From contig NZ_CP034248.1 in assembly GCF_003931855.1 (NCBI RefSeq), forward strand, positions 3,968,001 through 4,032,000: a stretch of 64,000 nt of DNA, written 5' to 3'. The notes below the pieces were generated by a model that did not search any database, was not told the origin of the DNA, and saw nothing but the letters and a program-made list of their open reading frames with translations. A program made the position numbers and the translations under genes. Below, in pieces: positions 9,975 through 17,997 of the stretch (position 1 is the stretch's first letter; each line of letters opens with the position of its first letter). This stretch comes from Paenibacillus lentus (lineage in GTDB: Bacteria > Bacillota > Bacilli > Paenibacillales > Paenibacillaceae).

Positions 9975-10374
9975 AGAAAGCATTAACAATATGTTCGATG
10001 GCAATTATTTCATTCCGTTGCATCTTTACGCCCACAACGTCAAACCGAATGATCTCGTTCAATTGATGGGTCTGTTGCAAATATACGATCGCTGTTTCTC
10101 TGACTTGCTTTATTTTACGAGGAGTGATAGATTCCGCAGGTGTGCCATACTGTTCGTTATGCATGCTGCGGCTTCTCACTTCGACAATAACAATGACACC
10201 ATCCTTTTTAGCGATGATGTCGATTTCGCCTGAGCGGCAGCGCCAGTTACATTCCAGCAGCGCATAGCCCTGTTCCTGCAAATAGCGCCCCGCTGCCTCC
10301 TCTGCTAGCCGCCCTCTTGCTTTCCGTCCATCCAACCGAACGCCCCCCCGCTTGTCCTTGGGATTAATCGTCAT
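9973..10374 (-). CDS. yraN: YraN/UPF0102 family endonuclease-like protein
   Basis: A 133-residue protein with the restriction-endonuclease-like fold of the YraN family, found near rnhB in many bacteria; its exact role is unsettled. The core GRLAEEAAGRYLQEQGY, CRSGEIDIIAKKDG and VIVEVRSRS carries the acidic E-x-D and E-x-R residues of the nuclease site. I start it at ATG 10374, preceded by GGGG at good spacing. The longer upstream reading frame only shadows ylqH. It overlaps the end of ylqH by 11 bp, so the two are translationally linked. Confidence 0.9.
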   Translation of the reverse strand: MTINPKDKRGGVRLDGRKARGRLAEEAAGRYLQEQGYALLECNWRCRSGEIDIIAKKDGVIVIVEVRSRSMHNEQYGTPAESITPRKIKQVRETAIVYLQQTHQLNEIIRFDVVGVKMQRNEIIAIEHIVNAF

Positions 10375-10675
10375 AAGACATCCCCTTCTCCGCCAGCTTA
10401 TCTGTGCGGTATATAAAGCTGAGTATTTCAGCAACCAACGTGTACAGCTCCGGCGGGATTTGCTGATCCAGATCCAATTTTGAGAGCACTTCGACCAATG
10501 CAGCATCCTCCTGCACGGGAACACCGTGTTCTCTTGCCTTTTCCAATATTTTATCCGCCAGGTGACCGCTGCCCTTGGCAGCGACGACCGGGGCATCGCT
10601 TTGGGCCGGATCGTATTTGAGGGCAACAGCCTTTTTAATTTGATAGGGGCGGAGCTGTTCCTTGTTGTCATTCAT
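10364..10675 (-). CDS. ylqH: FlhB C-terminal-domain-like protein (YlqH)
   Basis: A 103-residue soluble protein resembling only the cytoplasmic C-terminal domain of the flagellar export switch FlhB. The family signature is seen in KKAVALKYDPAQSDAPVVAAKG and LADKILEKAREHGVPV. The usual NPTH autocleavage motif is replaced by a YDPAQ-type stretch, so it should not self-cleave. ylqG upstream overlaps it by four bases (ATGA). In Bacillus the ylqG-ylqH pair lies in the same place without other flagellar genes. Confidence 0.85.
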   Translation of the reverse strand: MNDNKEQLRPYQIKKAVALKYDPAQSDAPVVAAKGSGHLADKILEKAREHGVPVQEDAALVEVLSKLDLDQQIPPELYTLVAEILSFIYRTDKLAEKGMSYDD

Positions 10676-12699
10676 ACTCTATAATCCACCCCTTTATAGG
10701 TCGTCGGCGTATAAGAAAACGGCGAGCCCGGATCGTTTCCTCCGATCATCTCAGGCTCAACAGACGGCAATAGGTCGCTTTTTAGAGAAACTAGCTGATA
10801 TCCGGCTGTATTCAGCGCTCCCTGGATATCCTCCTGCCTAGATTCCAAGAACTGGCTTGTCGCCTCTGCTTCCGTATAAAGTTTCAGCATAACCTTCTTA
10901 TCTATAACCTGAACATCGAGCATAATTAGGCCGAGCGATTTCATTTGCAAATCAAACCAGAGTCGGCAGTTGGATGCGTCCAACTCCCCTTTGTGCCCGC
11001 GCCGCGATTCAATATGAACTGCGGCTGTTTGCTCGCCGTCCGCGCCAACAAAAGGCAGAAACAGCGTCACCTGAGCGAAGGGCGCGGTTCGATCCGTGTT
11101 CAGCAGCAACTGCTGCCCTGTTAGCTGCAATACGAGCTGACGTGCAGCTTCCTGCAGTGGGGCTGGCACGTCGTCTGCTGCCAGTAATTGCAGAAGCACC
11201 CCCTTCAGCGTCTCGCGAGCCGCGGCCTCGGGGCCAGCAGCAGCTTGCTGGGCAGCGGCGTTCGCAGCGGCTGCGACCTGCGCCTGCGGCGCCCCAGGGG
11301 CTGCTGCAGCCCTGTCCGCGCCTCCGGCAGCCGCACCGGCGACAGGAGGCTGCGTCACGCCCGCTGCAGCCTCGCCACGCTGCGCCGCCGCTGCAGTGGG
11401 CGCCTCTCCCGGCGCGGATGCTTGTGCGCTGCCGGGCTGCCCGCTGCCGCCTGGCGCCTCCGCGCCTCCGGCGGCTGCCCGCTGCGCCGCGCTTGCAGCC
11501 GGCGGCGCTTCTTGCGCGCTGCCCGGTGCTGCGCGCAGCACCTGCTGCTCGTGCTCCGCACCGAGCAGCTTCAGCACGCGTCCCACCCACGGCTCTGCCG
11601 CGGTGGCGGGACGCGTGAGCGCCGCTGGCGAAGGCCCTGTGGGCACTTCGCCTTGCGCCTGCGCCTGCGCAGCAGCGGGCGCAGCTTCAGCTGCCGCAGG
11701 CATAGCGGCGGCGGTGGCAGCGTTTGGCGCGGCGCCCGTGCCCTGTGGCGACGTGCTCGCGGCGGCGCGGTCTGCGCCTGCTGCTGCGCCCGAAGGCGCC
11801 GACATCGCCCCGCGCAGCTCCTGCAGCACCTGACTCAGCTTGCCTAACAACGCTTCTGCCGCCCCTCCACCGCCAATCCCAGCGGCCTGTCCGCCCTGCG
11901 CCATTGGTGCAGCGGTTTGACCTGCAGCGAGATGAACTGTCGCTCCAGTTGGAGATGCCGCTAGCGGTGTACCAACTGGATTAGCCTGATGCGAAGCTGT
12001 ACCCGCTGTATTAGCCAAGGGTTGACCCGCCATTGCCTGCCCCTGCGCTTGCAGCGGCACTGTTACATTCGCAGTCCCCCCCTTACTTGCATTTCCTCCG
12101 GCTGATCGAGTCAAATTCCCTAGCAGTTCATCCAGCATAGAGAGCATTTCATGGAGTGGCGGGCCAAAAACGGTCTGATGCAAGCTAGCAACCGTCTCCC
12201 CCGTGAGCGGAAGCCCTCGTCCCAGTGCAATACCTGCTGTCTGAATCCATTCCGATAATGGAACAGATGCGGGTTTATGTAAGGTTAACTGCTGTAAGCT
12301 TTGCAAACTCTCTTTGGTTAGGGGCAACCCGCTCGCTCGCATCATCTGCACTAGCTCCCGATTAGCTACCGTATCCTCCAGCCCCATATCCGCCAGAGCA
12401 CGGGCTAGCGAAGCAGCTGACATCGGAGCAGAAGCATTAGAGGTAACAGGCTTTAATACAGCCAAACCATCAGCTGAAGGCTGCTGAATCTGCAGCAGTG
12501 TCGTTTCTCCTTGACGTAACGGAGTTTCCAGTGCAGCATGCAGCTTCACACCCTGTACCTGAATCACTGCTTCTTGTCCATTTTCCGAAACACTAAGAAC
12601 TGTTCCTCTCACTACTTGTCCAGTTTTTAGTTCTAACGCCCGCGGTTCCCCCGGCCGGGAATCCCCCATAAGACTGCGCATCAGCGGTCCGATATTCAT
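10672..12699 (-). CDS. ylqG: YlqG-like protein with FliK-like C terminus and long Ala/Pro-rich middle
   Basis: A 675-residue protein. Residues 1-230 form a moderately conserved region (RALELKTGQVVRGTVLS, QGVKLHAALETPL). Residues about 260-500 are low-complexity Ala/Gln/Gly/Pro. The last about 150 residues (TLFLPFVGADGEQTAAVHIE, then LWFDLQMKSLGLIMLDVQV) resemble the hook-length-control type C terminus. The partner ylqH is FlhB-like, and FliK-FlhB is the flagellar substrate-switch pair, so an analogous pairing is inferred. The middle third is far richer in GC than its flanks and opens spurious long frames on both strands. ATG 12699 follows AGGAGG. Confidence 0.75.
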   Translation of the reverse strand: MNIGPLMRSLMGDSRPGEPRALELKTGQVVRGTVLSVSENGQEAVIQVQGVKLHAALETPLRQGETTLLQIQQPSADGLAVLKPVTSNASAPMSAASLARALADMGLEDTVANRELVQMMRASGLPLTKESLQSLQQLTLHKPASVPLSEWIQTAGIALGRGLPLTGETVASLHQTVFGPPLHEMLSMLDELLGNLTRSAGGNASKGGTANVTVPLQAQGQAMAGQPLANTAGTASHQANPVGTPLAASPTGATVHLAAGQTAAPMAQGGQAAGIGGGGAAEALLGKLSQVLQELRGAMSAPSGAAAGADRAAASTSPQGTGAAPNAATAAAMPAAAEAAPAAAQAQAQGEVPTGPSPAALTRPATAAEPWVGRVLKLLGAEHEQQVLRAAPGSAQEAPPAASAAQRAAAGGAEAPGGSGQPGSAQASAPGEAPTAAAAQRGEAAAGVTQPPVAGAAAGGADRAAAAPGAPQAQVAAAANAAAQQAAAGPEAAARETLKGVLLQLLAADDVPAPLQEAARQLVLQLTGQQLLLNTDRTAPFAQVTLFLPFVGADGEQTAAVHIESRRGHKGELDASNCRLWFDLQMKSLGLIMLDVQVIDKKVMLKLYTEAEATSQFLESRQEDIQGALNTAGYQLVSLKSDLLPSVEPEMIGGNDPGSPFSYTPTTYKGVDYRV

Positions 12700-12732
12700 G
12701 AGTATCCTCCTGTAATTCCATCATTGATACGG

Positions 12733-12758
12733 AAAACCCGCCTTGCTACAAGACGGGT
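12733..12758 (-). terminator. Hairpin between rnhB and ylqG
   Basis: On the minus strand ACCCGtCTTG and CAAGgCGGGT pair around a 3-base loop, followed by TTTT. It sits just after the rnhB stop and could end or attenuate the transcript before ylqG. Confidence 0.6.
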
Positions 12759-12770
12759 CAAATAAGTACA

Positions 12771-13391
12771 TTAAAACAACGTCTGTTCTTGCACGAATAA
12801 ATTACGCATAAAACTCTTGCGATGCATAGGCGTCGGCCCCAGAACTTGAATACGCTCTCGGTGATGCTTGGTGGCATATCCTTTATGACTGGCAATACCA
12901 TATTCGGGGTACAATACATCCCATTCACCTTCGCACAGCCGATCCCGAGTCACTTTAGCCACAATCGAAGCCGCGGCGATAGACTGACTTACTGCATCTC
13001 CTTTAATCACCGCCATTTGCTCGATATCCACATCGATTTTCTCCGCATCCACGAGCAATACTTCCGGCCTAATCGCCAGTTGTTCTACGGCCTGCTTCAT
13101 AGCAAGGCGCGTCGCCTGCTTAATATTAAGTCTATCAATCGTTTTAGCATCAACAAAGCCAGTGCTTACAGCTAACGCTTCCTTCATAATAATATCGTAC
13201 AGTCTCTCCCGCTTTTTGGCAGTCAATTTCTTCGAATCGTTAACTTCCTCTAAGACTAATCCTTGCGGTAAAATGACGGCCGCAGCAACGACGTCGCCAA
13301 ACAAGCAACCTCGTCCCACCTCATCAATGCCTGCGATATGAAGATATGAGCGCTGCCAGTATTCTTTTTCATACGTTAATAAGTCACCCAT
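12771..13391 (-). CDS. rnhB: Ribonuclease HII
   Basis: It removes RNA from RNA/DNA hybrids and single ribonucleotides from DNA. The catalytic core begins IAGIDEVGRGCLFGDVVA, carrying the first Asp-Glu pair. LLVDAEKI and SIIAKVTRDRL follow, and SHKGYATKHH and TPMHRKSF close the fold. The family normally has PLAGPVV or CLAGPVV after DE[AV]GRG; here it is CLFGDVV, an unusual substitution near the active site. At 206 residues it is slightly shorter than Bacillus rnhB. ATG 13391 follows AAGGAGG. Confidence 0.93.
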   Translation of the reverse strand: MGDLLTYEKEYWQRSYLHIAGIDEVGRGCLFGDVVAAAVILPQGLVLEEVNDSKKLTAKKRERLYDIIMKEALAVSTGFVDAKTIDRLNIKQATRLAMKQAVEQLAIRPEVLLVDAEKIDVDIEQMAVIKGDAVSQSIAAASIVAKVTRDRLCEGEWDVLYPEYGIASHKGYATKHHRERIQVLGPTPMHRKSFMRNLFVQEQTLF

Positions 13392-13539
13392 TATGCCTCC
13401 TTGTATTTTAAACCACCGACCCCAACAAATCTAACCCAATCGTACTTTATTTATCTTCAAAATACTGCGATAACACTTGCCTTACGTATGCTTATATCAG
13501 TAATATCGGAAATCAAACTTCATTTATATAGATCTTAAA

Positions 13540-13570
13540 CAAAATAAAAAACCGGGTCGTTACACCCGGC
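13540..13570 (-). terminator. Intrinsic terminator after the WecA/TagO-like gene
   Basis: On the minus strand CCGGGT, a 6-base loop and ACCCGG are followed by TTTTTTATTTT. It starts about 10 bp after the stop codon. Confidence 0.85.
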
Positions 13571-13580
13571 CAGATATATT

Positions 13581-14555
13581 TTAAGTTTGAATAAGGAGCA
13601 GAATAATCGACGACAAGCAGAGACACGTGCTGATTAGCCATAAAAACATTACGGTTTGCCGATGCGTCAGACCAGCGCGAAGCAAACGATAGTGCACCTG
13701 GCTTGCATCAGCCTCATAAATTGATTTTCCCTGCAAAAAGCGCTTGACGACAACAAAAATATTATCAAAAATCGGCACCCCAAGCGCCAATACAGGTATA
13801 AATAACGATAAGACCGTTGCCTGCTTAAAGGCCCCATCCAAGGCAATCACCGCTAAAATAAAGCCGAGAAATGTTGCTCCTGCGTCCCCCATAAATACTT
13901 TGGCCGGGGGCTTGTTGTAACGCAAGTAGGCTAATGCCACGCCTACTAAGATCATAGCCATGATTGCAGAATTGGATTGCCCTTTGGTCACAGCCACGAT
14001 AAACAGCGTAATCGCCGAAATAGCTGAAAGTCCGCCAGCCAGCCCGTCCAATCCATCCGAGAAATTAATTACCGTAGTAACGCCGAAGATCCATAGAATC
14101 GTCAAAATAAACTGCAAGATTCCCGGCAACACGACGTACTCCCCTGAAATCGGGTTAAAGAAACCTGTGAAGGAAATGCCTGACGCATATACGATCACAG
14201 CAGCCGATATTTGAACGATCAGTTTAGGAAGCGCTGGAAAATCCTTGCCTTTGGTCTTGTACCAATCGTCAAGTGTACCGATCACAAGCAGTAAGATTCC
14301 ACCGATAAAGATCGCTACCGTTTCCATGTTGTATTCTCTGCCGACAATCAGATAGGTAATAAAGAAACCAATGAAAATGACGTAACTAGCAGTAAGCGGA
14401 ATAGGCTCGCGATGTAACTTTCGTTCAACATCCTTCCGGGGTTTATCTACGAAATCAAGCCGAAAGGCCAATCTTGCGAATGGAGGAATGAGTAAATATA
14501 CGATAAGAAACGACATAATAAACGAAATTACATATAAAATGATCAACACCACCAT
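13581..14555 (-). CDS. WecA/TagO/MraY-family undecaprenyl-phosphate glycosyl-1-phosphate transferase
   Basis: An integral membrane enzyme expected to move a sugar-1-phosphate (probably GlcNAc) from UDP to undecaprenyl phosphate, starting synthesis of a cell-wall polymer. About ten hydrophobic segments are visible. Family motifs are GTLDDWYKTKG (Asp-rich Mg site), INFSDGLDGLAGG and KVFMGDAGATFLGF. The cytosolic His motif of TagO/WecA (HxHH) reads VHYRLL here, a weakened form. ATG 14555 is the likely start; a TTG lies one codon upstream. There is no clear ribosome site, and a promoter ends only about 18 bp upstream, so the mRNA leader is very short. It sits between rnhB and rbgA, where Bacillus subtilis has no such gene. 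Confidence 0.82.
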   Translation of the reverse strand: MVVLIILYVISFIMSFLIVYLLIPPFARLAFRLDFVDKPRKDVERKLHREPIPLTASYVIFIGFFITYLIVGREYNMETVAIFIGGILLLVIGTLDDWYKTKGKDFPALPKLIVQISAAVIVYASGISFTGFFNPISGEYVVLPGILQFILTILWIFGVTTVINFSDGLDGLAGGLSAISAITLFIVAVTKGQSNSAIMAMILVGVALAYLRYNKPPAKVFMGDAGATFLGFILAVIALDGAFKQATVLSLFIPVLALGVPIFDNIFVVVKRFLQGKSIYEADASQVHYRLLRAGLTHRQTVMFLWLISTCLCLSSIILLLIQT

Positions 14556-14572
14556 CAAGTATAATCAACAAG

Positions 14573-14601
14573 ATTATACAATTTAAGCGGAAGATTGTCG
14601 A
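14573..14601 (-). promoter_or_regulatory. SigA-type promoter of the WecA/TagO-like gene
   Basis: On the minus strand TCGACA, 17 bp and TATAAT. The predicted transcription start is about 10 bases from the start codon. Confidence 0.6.
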
Positions 14602-14651
14602 TAATCTAGCTAAACTAAGGAGGCAAAGCAGGGCATTTTGCAGCATCTGAC

Positions 14652-14686
14652 AAAATAACCGCCTCCCTTAAGGGCAGACGGTTATG
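14652..14686 (-). terminator. Terminator after rbgA
   Basis: On the minus strand AACCG and CGGTT arms enclose CCCTTAAGGG, followed by TATTTTG. It lies 8 bp after the rbgA stop codon. Confidence 0.65.
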
Positions 14687-14693
14687 CATAGAT

Positions 14694-15557
14694 TTAATAA
14701 GGAGCCTCCAAGGAATACCTGCCGAGCTTGCCAGCTCTTAGTTCACGCAAAAGCACGCTAGATGCCTTCTCCAGGTCTACTCGCCCGCCACTCATTAAGC
14801 AGCCGCGTTTACGGCCTACAGCCTCCATAACAGCCACAATCTCATCCGGGTTCTCAAAGTCCTGGGGGGCCTCTTTAATCTCAAAACGCTGGGCAAATGG
14901 CTCCCAATAATATTTTGCTAAATATTTCACTGCAAAAAAAGCAATGTCCTCGATATTTAGTATTTCTTCCCGGATCGCTCCCGTCACAGCCAGTCGATAA
15001 CCTACGTTCTGATCCTCGAATTTTGGCCACAATATCCCAGGCGTATCAAGCAGCTCCATCTGGGTACCTACTTTGATCCACTGTTGGCTTTTTGTTATTC
15101 CTGGTCGATCCCCGGTCGCCGCGATATTTCGCCCGGCCATCCGATTGATCAGCGTCGATTTGCCGACATTCGGAATTCCGACAATCAAGGCCCTGACCGA
15201 TCTTGGGTTCATACCCTTAGCCAACTGCTTCTCAATCTTATCCTTCAGCAGCTCTCTAGCCAAGTCAGGTATTTCTTTGATGCCTTGACCACTGGAAGCA
15301 TCTACTGCAATAGCGGCAAAGCCCTCTTCCCTAAAATAATCAATCCACTCACGCGTTATCGCCGGATCTGCCAAATCCGCTTTGTTCAGCAGGATAAGCC
15401 GAGGCTTACCCTGTAATATTTCATCGATCATCGGGTTACGGCTAGACAGCGGCAATCTCGCGTCCAACAGTTCTATTACAACGTCAATCAGCTTCAGCTT
15501 CTCCTGAATTTGTCGACGCGCTCTCGTCATATGTCCGGGAAACCACTGTATCGTCAT
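14694..15557 (-). CDS. rbgA: Ribosome biogenesis GTPase RbgA (YlqF)
   Basis: This essential GTPase matures the 50S subunit late in assembly. It is circularly permuted: the G4 motif LLNKADLAD (about 57) comes before G1 [10 protein letters not shown] (about 126) and G3 [10 protein letters not shown]. The opening [14 protein letters not shown] is the family signature. The 287-residue length fits. ATG 15557 follows GAGGTGAT. It is downstream of rplS and lepB, matching the Bacillus order. Confidence 0.95.
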   Translation of the reverse strand: MTIQWFPGHMTRARRQIQEKLKLIDVVIELLDARLPLSSRNPMIDEILQGKPRLILLNKADLADPAITREWIDYFREEGFAAIAVDASSGQGIKEIPDLARELLKDKIEKQLAKGMNPRSVRALIVGIPNVGKSTLINRMAGRNIAATGDRPGITKSQQWIKVGTQMELLDTPGILWPKFEDQNVGYRLAVTGAIREEILNIEDIAFFAVKYLAKYYWEPFAQRFEIKEAPQDFENPDEIVAVMEAVGRKRGCLMSGGRVDLEKASSVLLRELRAGKLGRYSLEAPY

Positions 15558-15595
15558 ATCATCACCTCAGTTCCCGTTAATCCCATTTTGGGTCA

Positions 15596-16219
15596 TCATT
15601 TATGCTTAATCATTTTAATGTCCGGTAATGGCCAGAACACAAGCTCTGCTCTTCCTATAACATCCTCGTAGGGTACAAAGCCGATCCGCCGGCTATCCGT
15701 GCTATTCGAGCGATTATCTCCCAGCACGAATATATGTCCCGCTGGAACCGTACTCTCCTGGACGAACTCATTCGGGAAATTTCCTTCTGTATTATAAAGC
15801 TGATTATTATTATGTTTCTCATTTACAACATCTTTAATGTATGTTTCGTCCACCACTTCCCCGTTCACCATAACAGTATCGCCCTCAATCTGTACCGTAT
15901 CTCCAGGAATACCGATCACGCGTTTAATGAAGTCACGGCCTTGTGAAGGGACATGAAACACAACAACCTCGCCATGCTTCGGTGCACGGATGTCATATAG
16001 AATTTTATTAACAATAATTCTTTCGCTCGTTTGAAAGTTCGGCTGCATCGACTCTCCATCAACAATAAAAGGAGCGAACAACAGCCAACGGATGAGAAGA
16101 ACCAACACGACAGCAATAACTATGGCTTTCAACCACTCTAGAGCTTCGTTCTTTTCTTTGCTTGGCGGATCCTCCGGCATCCCGGTCTGACCCGTTTCCG
16201 ATTGAAATTGCTGTTCCAT
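15596..16219 (-). CDS. lepB: Type I signal peptidase
   Basis: This membrane peptidase removes Sec signal peptides. A single N-terminal membrane anchor spans about residues 27-47 (IVIAVVLVLLIRWLLF). The nucleophile Ser is in DGESMQPNF and the general-base Lys in GRDFIKRVIGIPGDTV. Box D reads FVLGDNRSNSTDSR and box E IGRAELVFWPL. ATG 16219 (MEQQFQS) has GAGGT at 8 bases, so I prefer it to an upstream GTG. It sits between rplS and rbgA and resembles Bacillus SipS-type enzymes. Confidence 0.94.
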   Translation of the reverse strand: MEQQFQSETGQTGMPEDPPSKEKNEALEWLKAIVIAVVLVLLIRWLLFAPFIVDGESMQPNFQTSERIIVNKILYDIRAPKHGEVVVFHVPSQGRDFIKRVIGIPGDTVQIEGDTVMVNGEVVDETYIKDVVNEKHNNNQLYNTEGNFPNEFVQESTVPAGHIFVLGDNRSNSTDSRRIGFVPYEDVIGRAELVFWPLPDIKMIKHK

Positions 16220-16326
16220 AGATCGCAACCTCACTTTGTCGTAAAATATGTAACAAACCGACTGTAATTAATACAAATAGCAAAGGGGCTTGAATAAATA
16301 CAAGCCCCACTTGATCGTTAAAGGAA

Positions 16327-16671
16327 TTAACGACGCGCTTCTTTAATTCTAGCTGCTTTACCGCGAAGTTCACGAAGATAGTACAGTTTCGCACGACGCA
16401 CTTTACCACGGCGAGCCACTTCGATTTTATCGAGTTTCGGGGAATGAAGTGGGAAAGTTCTTTCCACACCAACACCGTTAGAAATTTTACGAACTGTAAA
16501 AGTCTCACTGATTCCGCCGCCACGACGCTTAATTACAACACCTTCAAACAACTGGATACGCTCACGAGTTCCCTCAATAACCTTAACGTGCACTTTCAAA
16601 GTGTCACCGGCGCGAAAGCTCGGAATATCCTTGCGAAGTTGTTCTTGCGTAATCGCTTGTACGATATTCAT
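16327..16671 (-). CDS. rplS: 50S ribosomal protein L19
   Basis: L19 sits at the 30S-50S interface. The 114-residue protein reads [19 protein letters not shown], then the hallmark [23 protein letters not shown] (quoted in part) and [18 protein letters not shown]. It is the first gene of the rplS-lepB-rbgA run. A promoter and a structured leader of the L19 type lie directly upstream, suggesting feedback control by L19. Confidence 0.97.
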   Translation of the reverse strand: MNIVQAITQEQLRKDIPSFRAGDTLKVHVKVIEGTRERIQLFEGVVIKRRGGGISETFTVRKISNGVGVERTFPLHSPKLDKIEVARRGKVRRAKLYYLRELRGKAARIKEARR

Positions 16672-16767
16672 CTATGACTCCCTCCTTCCACTCAGGTGTT
16701 CTTGCCTCTTCCGGAGAACCCTATTGTTCTCCCTCATCATCCGCAGAGGACCACCGAATTCACAACA
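16672..16767 (-). promoter_or_regulatory. Ribosomal protein L19 leader-type 5' UTR
   Basis: The transcript from the upstream promoter has a leader of about 96 nucleotides. It contains a clear hairpin, GGAGAAC, loop, GTTCTCC, followed by a purine-rich stretch ending in the AAGGAGGGAG ribosome site. Firmicutes L19 leaders that bind L19 are an established RNA family. Assignment here rests on position and the hairpin, not on a covariance search. Confidence 0.5.
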
Positions 16768-16773
16768 AGAAAA

Positions 16774-16802
16774 ATTTTATCACATTTAACCAGCGTTAGC
16801 AA
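16774..16802 (-). promoter_or_regulatory. SigA-type promoter of rplS
   Basis: On the minus strand TTGCTA, a 17-bp spacer and TAAAAT, with the start site expected near 16767. Confidence 0.65.
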
Positions 16803-17162
16803 GCTATAATAAGAACCTTTGACACCTTAATCACTAAGGATAGTTTCTGCATTTTAAGAAGCATTGTTTAAAAATTCTACAACTTTCTTTGATTTATCCT
16901 GAGTAACTTGAACAATGAAATCAAATCTCTTTTTCAGTATTGTTCTCGTCTTAACCATTCCCTTACCATCCATTTGGATACTACCCTCTTTTGTAGGTTA
17001 TATACGCTAACCATTGCTGTCGCATTCATTTTCTCAGAATTTGTTCAAGTTTTGTGTCCTGTAAATCCTGTAACATTGCACTATAGACTTTATCTAGTTA
17101 TTTATTACCTCAGAAAAACCTATAATAAATATTCCAGACAATACAGACCCAAACGCGACAAA
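16803..17162. other. AT-rich intergenic region between rplS promoter and tRNA-Pro terminator
   Basis: About 360 bp of AT-rich sequence. A plus-strand reading frame crosses it but runs through the tRNA gene, has no ribosome site and no family features. I see no credible gene or repeat here. Confidence 0.5.
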
Positions 17163-17203
17163 GAAAAAAGTTATGCAAGAGAATCGACATCTCTATGCAT
17201 AAC
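17163..17203 (-). terminator. Terminator after tRNA-Pro
   Basis: On the minus strand GTTATGCA pairs perfectly with TGCATAAC, inner AGAGA/TCTCT adds to the stem, and six T follow. It starts 10 bp after the tRNA 3' end. Confidence 0.9.
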
Positions 17204-17212
17204 TTTATTGGA

Positions 17213-17286
17213 TCGGAGTAGCGGGATTCGAACCCACGACCTCACCCACCCCAAGGGTGCGCGCTACCTGACTGCGCCATACCCCG
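17213..17286 (-). tRNA. tRNA-Pro(GGG)
   Basis: The minus strand folds into a standard 74-nucleotide cloverleaf. The acceptor stem is CGGGGTA/TACTCCG with U8, and the D stem is GCGC/GCGC. The anticodon stem is CACCC/GGGTG with loop TTGGGGT, anticodon GGG. The T arm is GTGGG TTCGAAT CCCGC and the discriminator is A. CCA is not encoded (TCCA follows the discriminator). Confidence 0.93.
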
Positions 17287-17423
17287 ATTTAAAATATGTA
17301 TATGTCCAAAATAATCAGTAAGAACTCGATCTTGGAAAGATTAATAAATGAATCTCATGAACATGACTCTAGAAAAATGGTAGCATAAAACATACATTTT
17401 TGTCTAGTATGGGAGATCCTATC

Positions 17424-17464
17424 AATAATAAAGAGCGCCTGCAATGTACCTCTGCAAACGCTCT
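17424..17464 (-). terminator. Terminator-like hairpin after the small ORF pair
   Basis: On the minus strand AGAGCG...CGCTCT with an inner TGCA/TGCA pair is followed by TTTATTATT. It would end the transcript carrying the two small ORFs at 17495-17736. Confidence 0.55.
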
Positions 17465-17494
17465 CATATGAGCTGATATATTATTTTGGGATAA

Positions 17495-17569
17495 TTAATC
17501 ATAGGGCAATACTTCGTTCAATAACTCAAAATCCGCGTCAATCGGGTCAATTAAGTATTCACTTAACAT
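17495..17569 (-). CDS. Candidate 24-residue small protein
   Basis: An ORF reading MLSEYLIDPIDADFELLNEV plus LPYD, with GGGAG nine bases before its ATG. The upstream sequence in the same frame stays open back toward the preceding small ORF, so it could also be the tail of a frameshifted longer gene. No family recognised. A terminator follows 31 bp downstream. Confidence 0.35.
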   Translation of the reverse strand: MLSEYLIDPIDADFELLNEVLPYD

Positions 17570-17598
17570 TCGGGTTAACTCCCTTCGCTGTAAAAAAA

Positions 17599-17736
17599 TT
17601 ATTGCTGGCCATCGGCATAAAAATTCCGGCCATTGGCATAAAAATCGAGAATATCGTCTACTGTCAACATCCGATCATCTTCTCTTCGTCCATTATCCTG
17701 TGACTGTTTTGATTCATTTTCCTCTGTCTGTTCCAT
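17599..17736 (-). CDS. Candidate 45-residue acidic small protein
   Basis: It begins MEQTEENESKQSQDNGRRED and ends in two near-identical copies of FYA[ND]G. Those copies are encoded by a duplicated TTTTTATGCC(A/G)ATGGCC. GGGAGG stands 9 bases before the ATG. The product is highly charged with no membrane segment. I do not recognise it. It is divergent from the deacetylase gene at 17998. Confidence 0.5.
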   Translation of the reverse strand: MEQTEENESKQSQDNGRREDDRMLTVDDILDFYANGRNFYADGQQ

Positions 17737-17997
17737 GAAGCTCTGCCTCCCAAAGAATAAGCGTGAATAGGCGCCTCTAGTTTCATTAACCAGAAGCTCT
17801 AATGCTGAAACAGTAATGCCGCATTATCTTTTGTACTCCGTCAAAAAATATACAGTGACATCATTATTCTATTCCAAACGAAGTCAAGAAGTGCCTGTCT
17901 ACAAAAAAATTATCGATAATTACAGTTTTTACACTTATTTCGCATCTTCCTTCGTTTACAATAAAGGTAGCAAGTTACTAAGCGAAGGAGAATCACG

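Noticed and set aside
10974..11847. Long overlapping frames on both strands within ylqG
   Set aside because: They arise from the GC-rich Ala/Pro codons of ylqG; composition is Arg/Ala-rich noise and no starts are supported.
16908..17321. 137-codon plus-strand reading frame
   Set aside because: It runs through the antisense of tRNA-Pro and its terminator, has no ribosome site and no family features.
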